Of a stretch of 64,000 nt of DNA, positions 18,074 to 27,372 are shown piece by piece. The DNA lies in the NCBI RefSeq assembly GCF_003226345.1, contig NZ_PDOF01000001.1:744001-808000 (forward strand), in the 5' to 3' direction. A program made the translations under genes and the position numbers. The notes under the pieces were generated by a model. That model had not been told where the DNA came from, did not search any database, and saw only the letters and a program-made list of their open reading frames with translations. Numbering within the stretch: position 1 is the first letter of the stretch; each line of letters begins with the position of its first letter. The DNA is from Alteribacter lacisalsi. GTDB taxonomy: Bacteria > Bacillota > Bacilli > Bacillales > Salisediminibacteriaceae.

Positions 18074-18358
18074 GTGCAGATTTACTTTTCACCTGAATTT
18101 TTCAGGGAGGACGCCCAGGTCCTGAATATAGTAACCCAGAACAATGAGCCGGTCGGATATTTGACCTTTCTGACAAAAGATAAAAAAATGTACGTATTTG
18201 GAGTACTCGAAAATGAAGGCGTGACCGAGGATTTCAAGGACCTTGTGAAACCGTACGTTCAGGGACTTTTGAAAATCGATCCTGAAATGGACGTGTATAC
18301 GTACCTGACCGCCGGAGGAAAAAAGCTTGAAATAGATGTATCCGGAAAAAAGGGATGA
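18074..18358 (+). CDS. Small hypothetical protein
   Basis: This 94-residue protein is not one I recognise. It is soluble, acidic, and looks like a small alpha/beta fold (QNNEPVGYLTFLTKDKKMYV, then DFKDLVKPYVQGLL). The start is GTG 18074 behind a strong AAGGAGG. It follows the YjaZ-like gene by about 75 bases on the same strand and ends in a terminator whose stem includes its stop codon. Confidence 0.7.
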   Translation: MQIYFSPEFFREDAQVLNIVTQNNEPVGYLTFLTKDKKMYVFGVLENEGVTEDFKDLVKPYVQGLLKIDPEMDVYTYLTAGGKKLEIDVSGKKG

Positions 18359-18379
18359 CCGGCAGGTCGTCTTTTTTTT
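18354..18379 (+). terminator. Terminator overlapping a stop codon
   Basis: GATGACC (18354-18360) pairs with GGTCGTC (18365-18371), with one G-T pair, followed by a run of eight T. The TGA stop of the preceding gene lies in the 5' arm. The following stretch to 18598 shows no further gene. Confidence 0.8.
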
Positions 18380-18598
18380 ATTGTGGAGGGAATGACGACT
18401 GTTAATGATCATTTGGTTACTTCCGAAGCTTCGGTTTATTCATTCAGGGCGTAAGTTCCAGGCTCTTCTGCGCTTAGACGGTTCAGTGAAGTGTGAATAT
18501 TTTCAGGATATATGGGTCCGGTAAATAAATCCCGGTCATGATCCCCCTCTTGTCCTAATACACTGTACAAGCAGACACTGAACAGGAGGCGGGAAGCA

Positions 18599-19234
18599 TT
18601 GGCGATCTTTTTTACGTATGTACTGCTCGGACTATCACTTGCGGCTCCAATAGGCCCGGTAAATGCCGCCCAGCTGGACCGGGGCATCAAAAACGGCTTT
18701 CTTCATTCGTGGCTCGTAGGTCTTGGTGCCACCGCCGCTGACGGCATTTATATGCTTCTCGTGTTTCTTGGCGTAGTCCATATGGTCGGTCTGCCGTCGG
18801 TACAGCTGTTTCTCTGGCTGTTTGGCGCATTCGTCCTTATTTATATAGGTATAGACGCCCTCACCGGAGCAAAAGAGCTTGGCACCAATCCCCAGGAGGT
18901 GCCCCGATCGAGACAAACGCTTACAAAATCTTTTTCGGCAGGATTTCTGATGTCTCTTTTCAATCCTCTTACGGTTATTTTCTGGCTCGGCATCTTCGGA
19001 TCCATTCTGGCTAAAACCGTCACACAGTACGGAACAGGTGATGTCATTCTTTACGTAGGAGCAATCTTTCTCGGCATCATGGTGTGGGATGTGACGATGG
19101 CATTTTTTTCAAGCACGATGAAACACGTGCTCACTCACAAGGTGCTGTACCTGATTTCCGTTATGTCAGCTGTCTCACTTCTCGGATTTGGAGCATATTT
19201 TGCCTGGCAGGCGTTCAGCGTTTTATTTTGGTAA
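18599..19234 (+). CDS. LysE-family amino acid exporter
   Basis: This 211-residue inner-membrane protein has about six hydrophobic segments and the LysE/RhtB signature LGLSLAAPIGPVNAAQ at the N terminus, with SLFNPLTVIFWLGIFG in the middle. Family members export amino acids such as lysine, threonine or homoserine lactones. The start is TTG 18599, nine bases behind AGGAGG. Its last codons overlap the 3' end of the convergent permease gene by 20 bases. Confidence 0.88.
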   Translation: MAIFFTYVLLGLSLAAPIGPVNAAQLDRGIKNGFLHSWLVGLGATAADGIYMLLVFLGVVHMVGLPSVQLFLWLFGAFVLIYIGIDALTGAKELGTNPQEVPRSRQTLTKSFSAGFLMSLFNPLTVIFWLGIFGSILAKTVTQYGTGDVILYVGAIFLGIMVWDVTMAFFSSTMKHVLTHKVLYLISVMSAVSLLGFGAYFAWQAFSVLFW

Positions 19235-20579
19235 AGACCGAAGGGACATCCGGATCCTTCGGTTTGTTCCAGTGCTTCCGCATCATTAGTGTCACAACGG
19301 CTACAAGGCCAACAAAGGCGATTGAGATAAAAAAGCCCGGGCGGCTGATCGGGGAAAACAGTGTACCTGTCACCACGAGCGCCACGAGGATGAATCCGAG
19401 CACCCGCTTAGCCTGTTCGCCTCCTGTCAGTTCCAGAATACGTCCCCAGGAAGCAAGAATGAAAATCCAGTTGTATAAAAGCATGATTCCGGCGGCTGTC
19501 GTAAAATACTCGTACACTTTTCCCGGCATAAGTACGGAAAAAATAACACTCACTATAAGCCATAAAGCCATAAAACTGATGGCAGGAAGCGCAGTTTTAT
19601 CGTGGATTCTTTTCCCTAAAAAAGCTGGGGCATCACCGTCCTGGGCGAGGACGACCGAAATACGTACGACGGCAAACATGCTGGCGACCATTGTTGAAAA
19701 GCCGGCAATGATGAATACACCGTTAAATATATGGGTCACGTAAGGGATCTGATAGCGTCTTAGCGCTGTGACAAACGGGCTTTCGTCTGTCACGAAATCT
19801 GCCATTGGCACCATAATCAGCGCCAGACCGATGGAAACGGCGTAAATAACGCCAAGCAGCAGAAGCATAACCTTACCGGCTTTCGGAGCATCATCCATTT
19901 TTTTCAGACGCATAGCCAGCAGTCCGATAATTTCAATGCCCCCAAATCCGTAAAAACCAAAAATCAGCGCGGGAAGAAGCCCCTTGATCCCGTTTGGAAA
20001 AATCGTACTGTAGGATTTCGGCACCGTTACCGGCCCCGGATTCACACCGAGAAGGCCGAGGATCGCGACTACAGCCAGTATAATAAACATAAAAATGGCG
20101 GCGACTTTCATAACAGCGAGAACATTTTCCACCCGGTCAAATCCGGATGAGCCCATAAGAATGACGAGGATGCCAAGCGCTGCGTACACAGCAGCAAAGA
20201 CCCAGAGCGGGATCCCCGGAGCCCAGAAACGGGTGAAAATGGCAAGAGCAGTAAGCTGGCTTCCCATAATCAGGATTTCAGATGCCCAGTACACCCAGCC
20301 GCTTGAAAACCCGGCCCAGTGACCATATGCTTTTCTGGCATACGTTCGAAACGAACCGGTCTGCGGATCGGCAATCGTCATTTTTGCCAGCGATTCGTAG
20401 ACAAAGTAAGTTCCTACTGCGGCGAGCAAATAAGCAAAGATAACAGACGGACCAGCCATCTGGATCGCAATACCGGATCCAAGGAAAAAGCCGGTTCCGA
20501 TTGTGGCAGCCACGCCAAGCAATGACAGCTGCCACCAGGCTATTTTCTTTTCTGCGTCTTTACTTGCATGTGTGGCCAT
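19215..20579 (-). CDS. APC-superfamily amino acid permease
   Basis: This 454-residue protein has about 12 membrane segments and APC motifs (LLGVAATIGTGFFLGSGIAI near the N terminus, then VFAYLLAAVGTYFVYESLAK-like helices and FYGFGGIEIIGL). It resembles D-serine/D-alanine/glycine or GABA-type transporters. I chose ATG 20579 behind AGGAG over a GTG five codons upstream. The 3' end overlaps convergent lysE by 20 bases with no terminator space between them. Substrate is unknown. Confidence 0.88.
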   Translation of the reverse strand: MATHASKDAEKKIAWWQLSLLGVAATIGTGFFLGSGIAIQMAGPSVIFAYLLAAVGTYFVYESLAKMTIADPQTGSFRTYARKAYGHWAGFSSGWVYWASEILIMGSQLTALAIFTRFWAPGIPLWVFAAVYAALGILVILMGSSGFDRVENVLAVMKVAAIFMFIILAVVAILGLLGVNPGPVTVPKSYSTIFPNGIKGLLPALIFGFYGFGGIEIIGLLAMRLKKMDDAPKAGKVMLLLLGVIYAVSIGLALIMVPMADFVTDESPFVTALRRYQIPYVTHIFNGVFIIAGFSTMVASMFAVVRISVVLAQDGDAPAFLGKRIHDKTALPAISFMALWLIVSVIFSVLMPGKVYEYFTTAAGIMLLYNWIFILASWGRILELTGGEQAKRVLGFILVALVVTGTLFSPISRPGFFISIAFVGLVAVVTLMMRKHWNKPKDPDVPSVFTKIKR

Positions 20580-20686
20580 AAACTTTCTCCTCACTTTCCG
20601 TTCCTGTTAGTGTGCAGCGGCAGGCCGCAATTATGTAAGAACGACAGTAAACCGGAACAGCAAAAAAAATGTAGGGGGTGAATGAC

Positions 20687-20914
20687 ATGATGCGGGTGCT
20701 TGCACTGTTAACGGGGTTCGGTTTTGCGGTGATCGGAGGAATTACATTTATCGCATATATGAACCTATTTACAGTGGGGTTCTCGCTCCTGAAATATCTT
20801 GCTTTTATGGTACTGAGACCAGAGTCTTATCTGTTTCTGGCCGGGGTGGCTCTGATCTGGAGCGCACTGTACTATCCAGAGAAAAGCGGAGATGAGGAAA
20901 ATAAAAATGTCTGA
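20687..20914 (+). CDS. Small hypothetical membrane protein
   Basis: This 75-residue protein has two hydrophobic segments (about 5-25 and 32-63 with a turn at RPESY) and an acidic tail. I do not recognise the family. ATG 20687 follows AGGGGGTG by six bases; a second ATG directly follows. It precedes yjbA by about 70 bases on the same strand and is probably cotranscribed with it. Confidence 0.65.
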   Translation: MMRVLALLTGFGFAVIGGITFIAYMNLFTVGFSLLKYLAFMVLRPESYLFLAGVALIWSALYYPEKSGDEENKNV

Positions 20915-20985
20915 ACCGTGGAATAAACTGGATAGCCTCTGACCATACTGTTGATACAAAAGTCAGGTGTAAGGGGGTTCGTTTC

Positions 20986-21732
20986 ATGCTCCATTTGAGG
21001 GATGTATGGGTGAACTGGTTCGAAGGTGAAGAAAACGGCTACAACGTCTGTGAGTTTTTTGAATGGCGGAAAGAAGATCGGATCGAGCTTCTCGATCAGG
21101 CGGTGATTATTAAGCTGTCCGAGCATCTGTTTGACTACATAGAGAATTCACTTCAGGAACTGCCGGAAGAGCTTCTGGCGGATGTTCATCAGCAGAGCTA
21201 TGTAAGAAAAAACAGCCAGCGTCTGGAGCTGGACTACTGTTTTGTGGCAACTGACGGAGACCGCTGCATCGTGGTGGATACCATGGGCTACCATACTCCG
21301 GTACGCAAAAGCAGAATGGTGCCGCGGCAGGAAGGGCAGGTTCTGGAACTGGTTAAGGACGAGCCGATGCGTGATTATTTTACGGGCTATTATGATCTGC
21401 ACAAGGAGTATCATATTCTTTCGCCTGATCCGTCGTTCATGAACGGACTCATCCGCAGGGAACGCCAGGTGAAGCAGATTCTGTTTATGGCACTCGATCA
21501 GCTTTATGCAGAAGCGACGCTCGCCGAGCTTCGGTACTGGTATACGGAGTGGGCGCCGGAAAAATACGCGTTTATTCAGGACTGTACATTTGATCAGGCG
21601 TGGGACGGACTGTTTGAAGACATCAAGGATGGCTGGTCGAAGAAACATGATGACTTCTGCCGGGCGATGATCAAGGGGCAGCCTTTTTTCGAAAAACTCT
21701 GGGATCTGCAGCAGGGAGAAAGTGTGAAGTAA
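20986..21732 (+). CDS. yjbA: YjbA family protein (DUF3603)
   Basis: This 248-residue soluble protein of unknown function matches the Bacillaceae YjbA family by its N terminus ([20 protein letters not shown]), its length and its place before trpS. It is acidic and rich in aromatic residues. The start ATG follows AAGGGGG with ten bases. No catalytic motif is obvious. Identification rests on family pattern and synteny. Confidence 0.8.
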   Translation: MLHLRDVWVNWFEGEENGYNVCEFFEWRKEDRIELLDQAVIIKLSEHLFDYIENSLQELPEELLADVHQQSYVRKNSQRLELDYCFVATDGDRCIVVDTMGYHTPVRKSRMVPRQEGQVLELVKDEPMRDYFTGYYDLHKEYHILSPDPSFMNGLIRRERQVKQILFMALDQLYAEATLAELRYWYTEWAPEKYAFIQDCTFDQAWDGLFEDIKDGWSKKHDDFCRAMIKGQPFFEKLWDLQQGESVK

Positions 21733-21811
21733 GGCCGAAAGCCGATACCATGCCTGCAGCAGGTGAGTAAAGTTTCTGTCTGCTCACATAATTACCAACG
21801 AATAACTTCGG

Positions 21812-21846
21812 GCCTTCACCGGCGAACGGTGAAGGCTGTTTATTTT
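21812..21846 (+). terminator. Terminator after yjbA
   Basis: GCCTTCACC (21812-21820) pairs with GGTGAAGGC (21828-21836), followed by TGTTTATTTT. Confidence 0.75.
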
Positions 21847-21945
21847 CTCTGTTTCAGGGCGGCTGTATAACTCAGGCTGGTTTAATTCTCTACCTTGCCG
21901 GTTATAGAAGTGCATGTATGTACTTTTTAACAGGAGGAATGGGCT

Positions 21946-22938
21946 TTGAGTATATTAAATGGTTTTTTAGACCAGAAAATCGGGTTTGGAACAGCCCCGC
22001 TCGGCAATTTGTTCCGTGATATTCCGGAAGAGGAAGCTCAGGAAACGATCGAAGCTGTCTGGAACGAAGGCATCCGCTATATTGATACAGCACCGTTTTA
22101 CGGGGCAGGACTTGCCGAAGCCAGACTCGGAGAGTTCTTAAAGAATAAGCCCCGTGACGAGTATGTGCTCAGTACAAAGGTAGGACGGATCATTTCTGAT
22201 GAGACTGAAAAGAAGGAAGGGCTGTTTGCGCACGGAAGGCAGAATAAAATCATTGAAGAGTACACAGAAGACGCTACAAAGCGCTCAATTGAACAAAGTC
22301 TGAACCGGCTCCAGACCGACCGTCTGGACATTGTCTACGTTCATGATATCAGCCCTGATTTTCACGGGGATCAGTGGGTCTCTCTGTTCGATGAGGCACG
22401 AAAAGGCGCTTTCCGGGTCCTCAATCAGATGAAGGAGGAGGGCGTGATCAAGGAATGGGGACTTGGTGTGAATATGCCTCAGCCGATCGAGCTGGCTCTG
22501 CAGCTCGAAGAAACTGTTCCAACGCTGTCGCTCCAGGCGACACATTATACGCTTATGAATCACCAGCGGGCACTCGACCTGCTTATGCCTCTCGCTCAAA
22601 AGCGTGAGAGCGGCATCGTTGTTGGAGCTCCCTACAATTCCGGAGCCCTGCTTGGAGGAGATCATTACGATTACGCAGAAGCAGACAGCAGCGTAAAAAA
22701 TCACGTGAGACGGCTGCAGGAAACCGCGGACAACCACGGCGTGAGCCTTAAAGCAGCAGCCTTGCAGTTCTCAACTGCTCACCCGGCTGTCGAAGCGGTA
22801 ATCCCTGGCTCAACACGTCCTGACCGGATTAAAGAAGATGTGGCTGCTCTTAAAGAAACCATTCCCGCCGCCTTTTGGGAGGAGCTCATTAGTAAAGAAC
22901 TGATTTCGGCAAAAGCGCCTCTTCCAAGCGGAAGATAG
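21946..22938 (+). CDS. Aldo/keto reductase (D-threo-aldose 1-dehydrogenase-like)
   Basis: This 330-residue NAD(P)-dependent oxidoreductase has the aldo/keto reductase tetrad: Asp and Tyr in RYIDTAPFYGAG, Lys in VLSTKVGR, and His in DIVYVHDIS. The C-terminal VIPGSTRPDRIKED segment binds cofactor phosphate. LGNLFRDIPEE near the start resembles the L-fucose/D-threo-aldose dehydrogenase and pyridoxal reductase group. Start is TTG 21946 behind AGGAGG. It stands alone, ended by a strong terminator. Confidence 0.88.
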   Translation: MSILNGFLDQKIGFGTAPLGNLFRDIPEEEAQETIEAVWNEGIRYIDTAPFYGAGLAEARLGEFLKNKPRDEYVLSTKVGRIISDETEKKEGLFAHGRQNKIIEEYTEDATKRSIEQSLNRLQTDRLDIVYVHDISPDFHGDQWVSLFDEARKGAFRVLNQMKEEGVIKEWGLGVNMPQPIELALQLEETVPTLSLQATHYTLMNHQRALDLLMPLAQKRESGIVVGAPYNSGALLGGDHYDYAEADSSVKNHVRRLQETADNHGVSLKAAALQFSTAHPAVEAVIPGSTRPDRIKEDVAALKETIPAAFWEELISKELISAKAPLPSGR

Positions 22939-22945
22939 AATTTAA

Positions 22946-22996
22946 AAAAGCTGTCCTTCATTCTGCGGATCCACTGCAGAAGGGGGACAGCTTTAT
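22946..22996 (+). terminator. Terminator of the aldo/keto reductase gene
   Basis: AAGCTGTCC and GGACAGCTT form the outer stem, with a second inner stem TTCTGC/GCAGAA, followed by TTTATTT. Confidence 0.8.
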
Positions 22997-23109
22997 TTGT
23001 GTTCAGATTGCAGAGGGAACGAAGGAAACGCACAGCCTGTAAATAAAAGAGTCTTGGAGAAAAGTAAAATGTTGAGGTGAGAACTCGAGCCAAATGCTGT
23101 AAAGCGGAT

Positions 23110-23212
23110 GAAAGATTCGCTGACTCCTGCGGGAGGAAAAGCGCAGGTGAGACCCCGCAGGGCGAAGCACGCGGAGGCTCAGCCGCTTCCCTCGGAAAGC
23201 AGCGTATCTTTC
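23110..23212 (+). repeat. Dispersed intergenic element, copy c
   Basis: The core blocks GACTCCTGCGGGAGG, GAGACCCCGCAGGGCG, GCGGAGGCTCAGC and CTCGGAAAGC are present. The ends GAAAGATTCGCTG (23110-23122) and CAGCGTATCTTTC (23200-23212) are inverted repeats with one mismatch. It lies between the convergent aldo/keto reductase and trpS genes. Confidence 0.8.
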
Positions 23213-23295
23213 AGGAGCGGTTAGTTGTGCCGCCTAAAGATAGTTTGGCTTTACTTCATGTAAACATTTCTGTCCCAGACATACCCCATTTTCAC

Positions 23296-24288
<993 letters not shown>

Positions 24289-24334
24289 TTATACTCCCTT
24301 TCTGTTTACATAACACGTACAGATGAGCGCATAC

Positions 24335-24617
24335 AAAAAAGCCCACCATCCCTGAAAGAATCAGGGACGATGGACCGCGGTGCCACCCTGGTTATGCTTC
24401 TCGAAAGAAGCATCGCTCGACAACCTTCTGTTTAAATGGAAAAACAAAAGGGGCTCACGTTAACGGGTGAGTCACGTCAGAGCCTACTGCGCCGGGCGGT
24501 TCGGTCTGAATGCTCGAAAGGCCATTCCACTTCGGTGTCTGTCTGCTCGCAGCGGCCGCAGACTCTCTGAAAAACACGGAGGAAGTGTACTTTTCTTTCT
24601 CATCGCACGATTATAGT
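24335..24617 (-). ncRNA. T-box riboswitch of trpS
   Basis: The conserved T-box AGGGTGGCACCGCGG reads on the minus strand at 24375-24389. It is followed by a terminator (24335-24373) with arms CCATCGTCCCTGA and TCAGGGATGGTGG and a T6 run. Stem I shows GCGATGAGAAAG and AGTA on the 5' side and GAAGTGGAA on the 3' side. The TGG at 24527-24529 is the likely specifier codon. Binding of uncharged tRNA-Trp should stabilise the antiterminator. Confidence 0.93.
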
Positions 24618-24623
24618 GTTCTC

Positions 24624-24652
24624 ATTATAGCGCGGCATAAGGACGGATGCAA
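24624..24652 (-). promoter_or_regulatory. Promoter of the trpS T-box transcript
   Basis: On the minus strand TATAAT lies at 24629-24624, and TTGCAT is 17 bases upstream (24652-24647). Transcription would start near 24617, at the beginning of stem I. Confidence 0.6.
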
Positions 24653-24804
24653 GGAGTCAATTGACAGAATTATAGAACTTTTGTAATCCTACTTGAATTT
24701 TGCAGTGAAAACAGGCAAGATATAACCCATGTTCACAATTAAAGACATTTGTTCGTGTGTGGAGGACAATCCGCGTATGACATAAGAAGGGGAGGAAAAA
24801 GAAG

Positions 24805-25947
24805 ATGAAGCTTATTCTAAAACTCGTGGCAGGTATTATTGCCGGTATTCTGATCGGCCTGCTTGGGGTCGACTGGATTACACAGCTTTTTGTCACGATT
24901 CAGGCACTATTCGGAGAATTTATTAATTTCATTATTCCATTTATCATTTTATTCTTTATCGCAGCCGGGGTGTCCAAGCTTGGCGGAGGATCAGGCCGCC
25001 TTGTTGGTGCGACTGTAGGGACGGCTTATGTATCCACAGTCCTGGCAGGTATTTTTGCCTTTTTCATCGCTGTTCTCGTTGTTCCTCGTCTTTCAACGGA
25101 GCAGGCACCTGTTGCTGAAGGAGAGGGCCTCGCCCCTTTCTTTGAGTTTGAGATTGAACCGCTCATGGGTGTTGTTACAGCTCTGATCGCGGCATTTGTT
25201 TTTGGAATCGGGATCGCAAAAACGAAAAGCGAGACCCTTATGCGGTTCTTCGATGAAGGAAAGGCAATTGTGGATCTGGTCATCCGCAGGATCATTATTC
25301 CATTCCTCCCTGTTTATATAGCGAGTATATTCGTTGAAATTGCAGCGGAAGGAGAAGTGTTTAACACGCTTAGCGTATTTGGAGTTGTTCTTCTCGTGGC
25401 CATTGCCTGTCACTGGATCTGGATTACGATCCAGTTCACAGCAGCAGGAGCACTCACAGGGAAAAATCCATTCGCTGCCATGAAAATGATGCTGCCCGCA
25501 TACTTTACCGGCTTGGGAACGATGAGTTCTGCAGCTACAATTCCGGTTACACTTGAGCAGACGAAAAAGAACGGCGTCCGTGAAGACGTTGCGAATTTCG
25601 GTGTACCGCTCTGTGCGACTATTCATTTGTCTGGAAGTGTTATCACAATTGTAGCTACATCGGTCGCGGTCATGAGCGTTCTCGGTGACTTTTCGGTTCC
25701 TTCATTCGCACAGATGCTTCCTGTCATAATGATGCTCGGCATTATCATGATTGCGGCCCCTGGTGTACCAGGTGGTGCGATCATGGCAGCCATCGGGATT
25801 CTGTCCACCCAGCTTGGCTTTTCTGAATCGGCGATCGGGCTGATGATCGCACTTTATATGGCACAGGACAGCTTCGGTACTGCGACGAACGTTACCGGAG
25901 ACGGTGCCATTAATATGATCGTTAACCGTTTTTCAAAAGAGCAGTAG
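24805..25947 (+). CDS. Dicarboxylate/amino acid:cation symporter (SDF family)
   Basis: This 380-residue membrane protein matches the glutamate/dicarboxylate carrier family. The serine-rich re-entrant motif is GTMSSAATIPVTLEQ (about 234-248), followed by ISPGVPGGA-like APGVPGGAIMA and AQDSFGTATNVTGDGA, which hold the substrate- and sodium-binding residues. It probably imports glutamate, aspartate, serine or C4-dicarboxylates with Na+ or H+. It has a good GGGGAGG site and its own terminator. Substrate is unresolved. Confidence 0.9.
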   Translation: MKLILKLVAGIIAGILIGLLGVDWITQLFVTIQALFGEFINFIIPFIILFFIAAGVSKLGGGSGRLVGATVGTAYVSTVLAGIFAFFIAVLVVPRLSTEQAPVAEGEGLAPFFEFEIEPLMGVVTALIAAFVFGIGIAKTKSETLMRFFDEGKAIVDLVIRRIIIPFLPVYIASIFVEIAAEGEVFNTLSVFGVVLLVAIACHWIWITIQFTAAGALTGKNPFAAMKMMLPAYFTGLGTMSSAATIPVTLEQTKKNGVREDVANFGVPLCATIHLSGSVITIVATSVAVMSVLGDFSVPSFAQMLPVIMMLGIIMIAAPGVPGGAIMAAIGILSTQLGFSESAIGLMIALYMAQDSFGTATNVTGDGAINMIVNRFSKEQ

Positions 25948-25969
25948 TGATTTTTTATAATCACTCGGA

Positions 25970-26016
25970 GTGTGCAACGGGGGAGAGGCAGTCTCCCCTG
26001 GTGCACACTTTTTTCT
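25970..26016 (+). terminator. Terminator of the SDF symporter gene
   Basis: GTGTGCA and TGCACAC form the outer stem, with inner GGGGAGA/TCTCCCC arms, followed by TTTTTT. Confidence 0.85.
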
Positions 26017-26174
26017 TTGAATTTTCGAGGTGATAAATTGTCTTGTGTGCTCCTCATTTATCCGCAATTATTGAATAGACCGCGATTACCTGATTTTGCG
26101 GTTGTTTCCTTTCACAGTGATGATCTACTATACTTGTAATTACAGAAAACATCTTCGGACAAGGAGGGAGTTTT

Positions 26175-26468
26175 ATGCTACTTCGCATTCTGCAGTACAT
26201 ACTCATCACCTGCGCAGCCGGACTTGCCATTTATGCATATACCGCGACAGATCCCGTTTTTCCGGTAACAGTTGCTCTGGTTCTTCTAGGAGCAGGATTT
26301 CTTCTCCGTGCATTCCGTCTTCGCCATCATTTAAGGCGTTCCGGAGAACCGGACATGATTCCCTATACCTTTCTCAAACGTTACAAAGATCCTGAAAAAG
26401 CAGACCACAGTAAGGAAACGGAAGAGGAACTGCGCAGAAAGTACAGTGCCAAAGGCCGTAAAAACTAG
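26175..26468 (+). CDS. Small hypothetical membrane protein with basic tail
   Basis: This 97-residue protein has two hydrophobic segments (about 5-23 and 30-47) and a long charged tail rich in Lys, Arg and Glu. I do not recognise it. ATG 26175 follows AAGGAGG by seven bases, so it is very likely translated. It is monocistronic by position. Confidence 0.65.
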   Translation: MLLRILQYILITCAAGLAIYAYTATDPVFPVTVALVLLGAGFLLRAFRLRHHLRRSGEPDMIPYTFLKRYKDPEKADHSKETEEELRRKYSAKGRKN

Positions 26469-26518
26469 TTTTGCCGGATTCATTTGCTCATTAGAGTTCA
26501 TACGCCCTCTTAAGTGAC

Positions 26519-26546
26519 AGACCAGGTCATGAACCTGTCCCCCTAG
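26519..26546. repeat. Short palindromic element with GGGGACAGGTTC motif
   Basis: CAGGT (26523-26527) and ACCTG (26533-26537) flank CATGA. On the minus strand the segment reads GGGGGACAGGTTCATGACC. It resembles short GGGGAC-starting palindromes scattered in Bacillaceae intergenic DNA, a resemblance from memory only. Confidence 0.35.
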
Positions 26547-26584
26547 ACATACTCATATAAGAGAGATGAAAAGGGGGAGTTATC

Positions 26585-27154
26585 ATGAGAATTATTCACT
26601 TACGTAAATGGCCGCTGCTAATCACCTGCCTGCTTCTTGCCGCCGGTGCCTTCTGGGCTTCCCAGTCCGAACACGACTGGGCCCAGTCCCAGCGGGCAAT
26701 GGTTGAAGCAGACAACGTTACAGAAACCGGTGTTATGGAAGGAGAAAGGGTCGCTGACATTCAACTGCCGGATAAAAATGGCAACCAGCAGAGTCTCTAC
26801 AATCTGACAGACGGTAAAAAAGCCGCTGTGGTGTTTTTCACTACCTGGTGTGAGGTATGTACGGAGCACTGGGGTGGTCTTCAGGAACTTAAGCAGGCCG
26901 GAAAACTTGAAAATACGGAAATAATCGGTGTGCATTTGAAAACAATTGATCCAGATGCTGACCTCCATGATTATTTCGCAGGCTGGGAAAGTCTGCCGAT
27001 CCTCGTTGACGGAAACGGGGCCGTAAAGGAGCAGTTCGAAATTATTGGTATGCCTACAGTGTACCTGGTTGATGAAGAGCAGCAGATCCAGCGCCGTGTA
27101 CTGGGGCCACTCACGCCGCATCTGATCGAAAAAGATCCTTTCTTTGCTGAGTAA
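26585..27154 (+). CDS. Membrane-anchored TlpA/ResA-like thioredoxin
   Basis: This 189-residue protein has an N-terminal signal anchor (about 9-25) and a thioredoxin fold with the active site WCEVC (C89, C92) in FFTTWCEVCTEHW, and the cis-proline segment IIGMPTVYLVD. It should act outside the membrane as a thiol-disulfide oxidoreductase, like ResA in cytochrome c maturation or a general redoxin. No cytochrome assembly gene is nearby. ATG 26585 follows AAGGGGG. The ~110 bases upstream hold a short palindrome. Confidence 0.85.
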   Translation: MRIIHLRKWPLLITCLLLAAGAFWASQSEHDWAQSQRAMVEADNVTETGVMEGERVADIQLPDKNGNQQSLYNLTDGKKAAVVFFTTWCEVCTEHWGGLQELKQAGKLENTEIIGVHLKTIDPDADLHDYFAGWESLPILVDGNGAVKEQFEIIGMPTVYLVDEEQQIQRRVLGPLTPHLIEKDPFFAE

Positions 27155-27206
27155 ATTTAAGGTAATGCAGCATGTACAGTTATTTTCATGAACCTGATTA
27201 ACAGAA

Positions 27207-27239
27207 AGTGCTCTCACCAAATGATGAGAGCACTTTTTA
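27207..27239 (+). terminator. Terminator after the thioredoxin gene
   Basis: AGTGCTCTCA (27207-27216) pairs with TGAGAGCACT (27225-27234), followed by TTTTTA. Confidence 0.85.
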
Positions 27240-27250
27240 TACGCAATCTG

Positions 27251-27357
27251 GGGGTGCCTGGACATAATGCTCTTGGGGAGAAGAGAAATGTCCGGACTTT
27301 CCCTAAGTCCGGTCATAACCTGAGTCCCCACTTCCGTTATGTCCCTACTCCCCCCCA
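27251..27357. repeat. Nested ~100-bp palindrome
   Basis: Three sets of complementary arms are nested: GGACATAA (27260-27267) with TTATGTCC (27337-27344), TGGGGA (27274-27279) with TCCCCA (27325-27330), and CCGGACTT (27292-27299) with AAGTCCGG (27305-27312). GGGGG and CCCCCC extend the outside. It sits between convergent genes and is not related to the dispersed element. Confidence 0.6.
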
Positions 27358-27372
27358 CGTCACTTTAATTAC

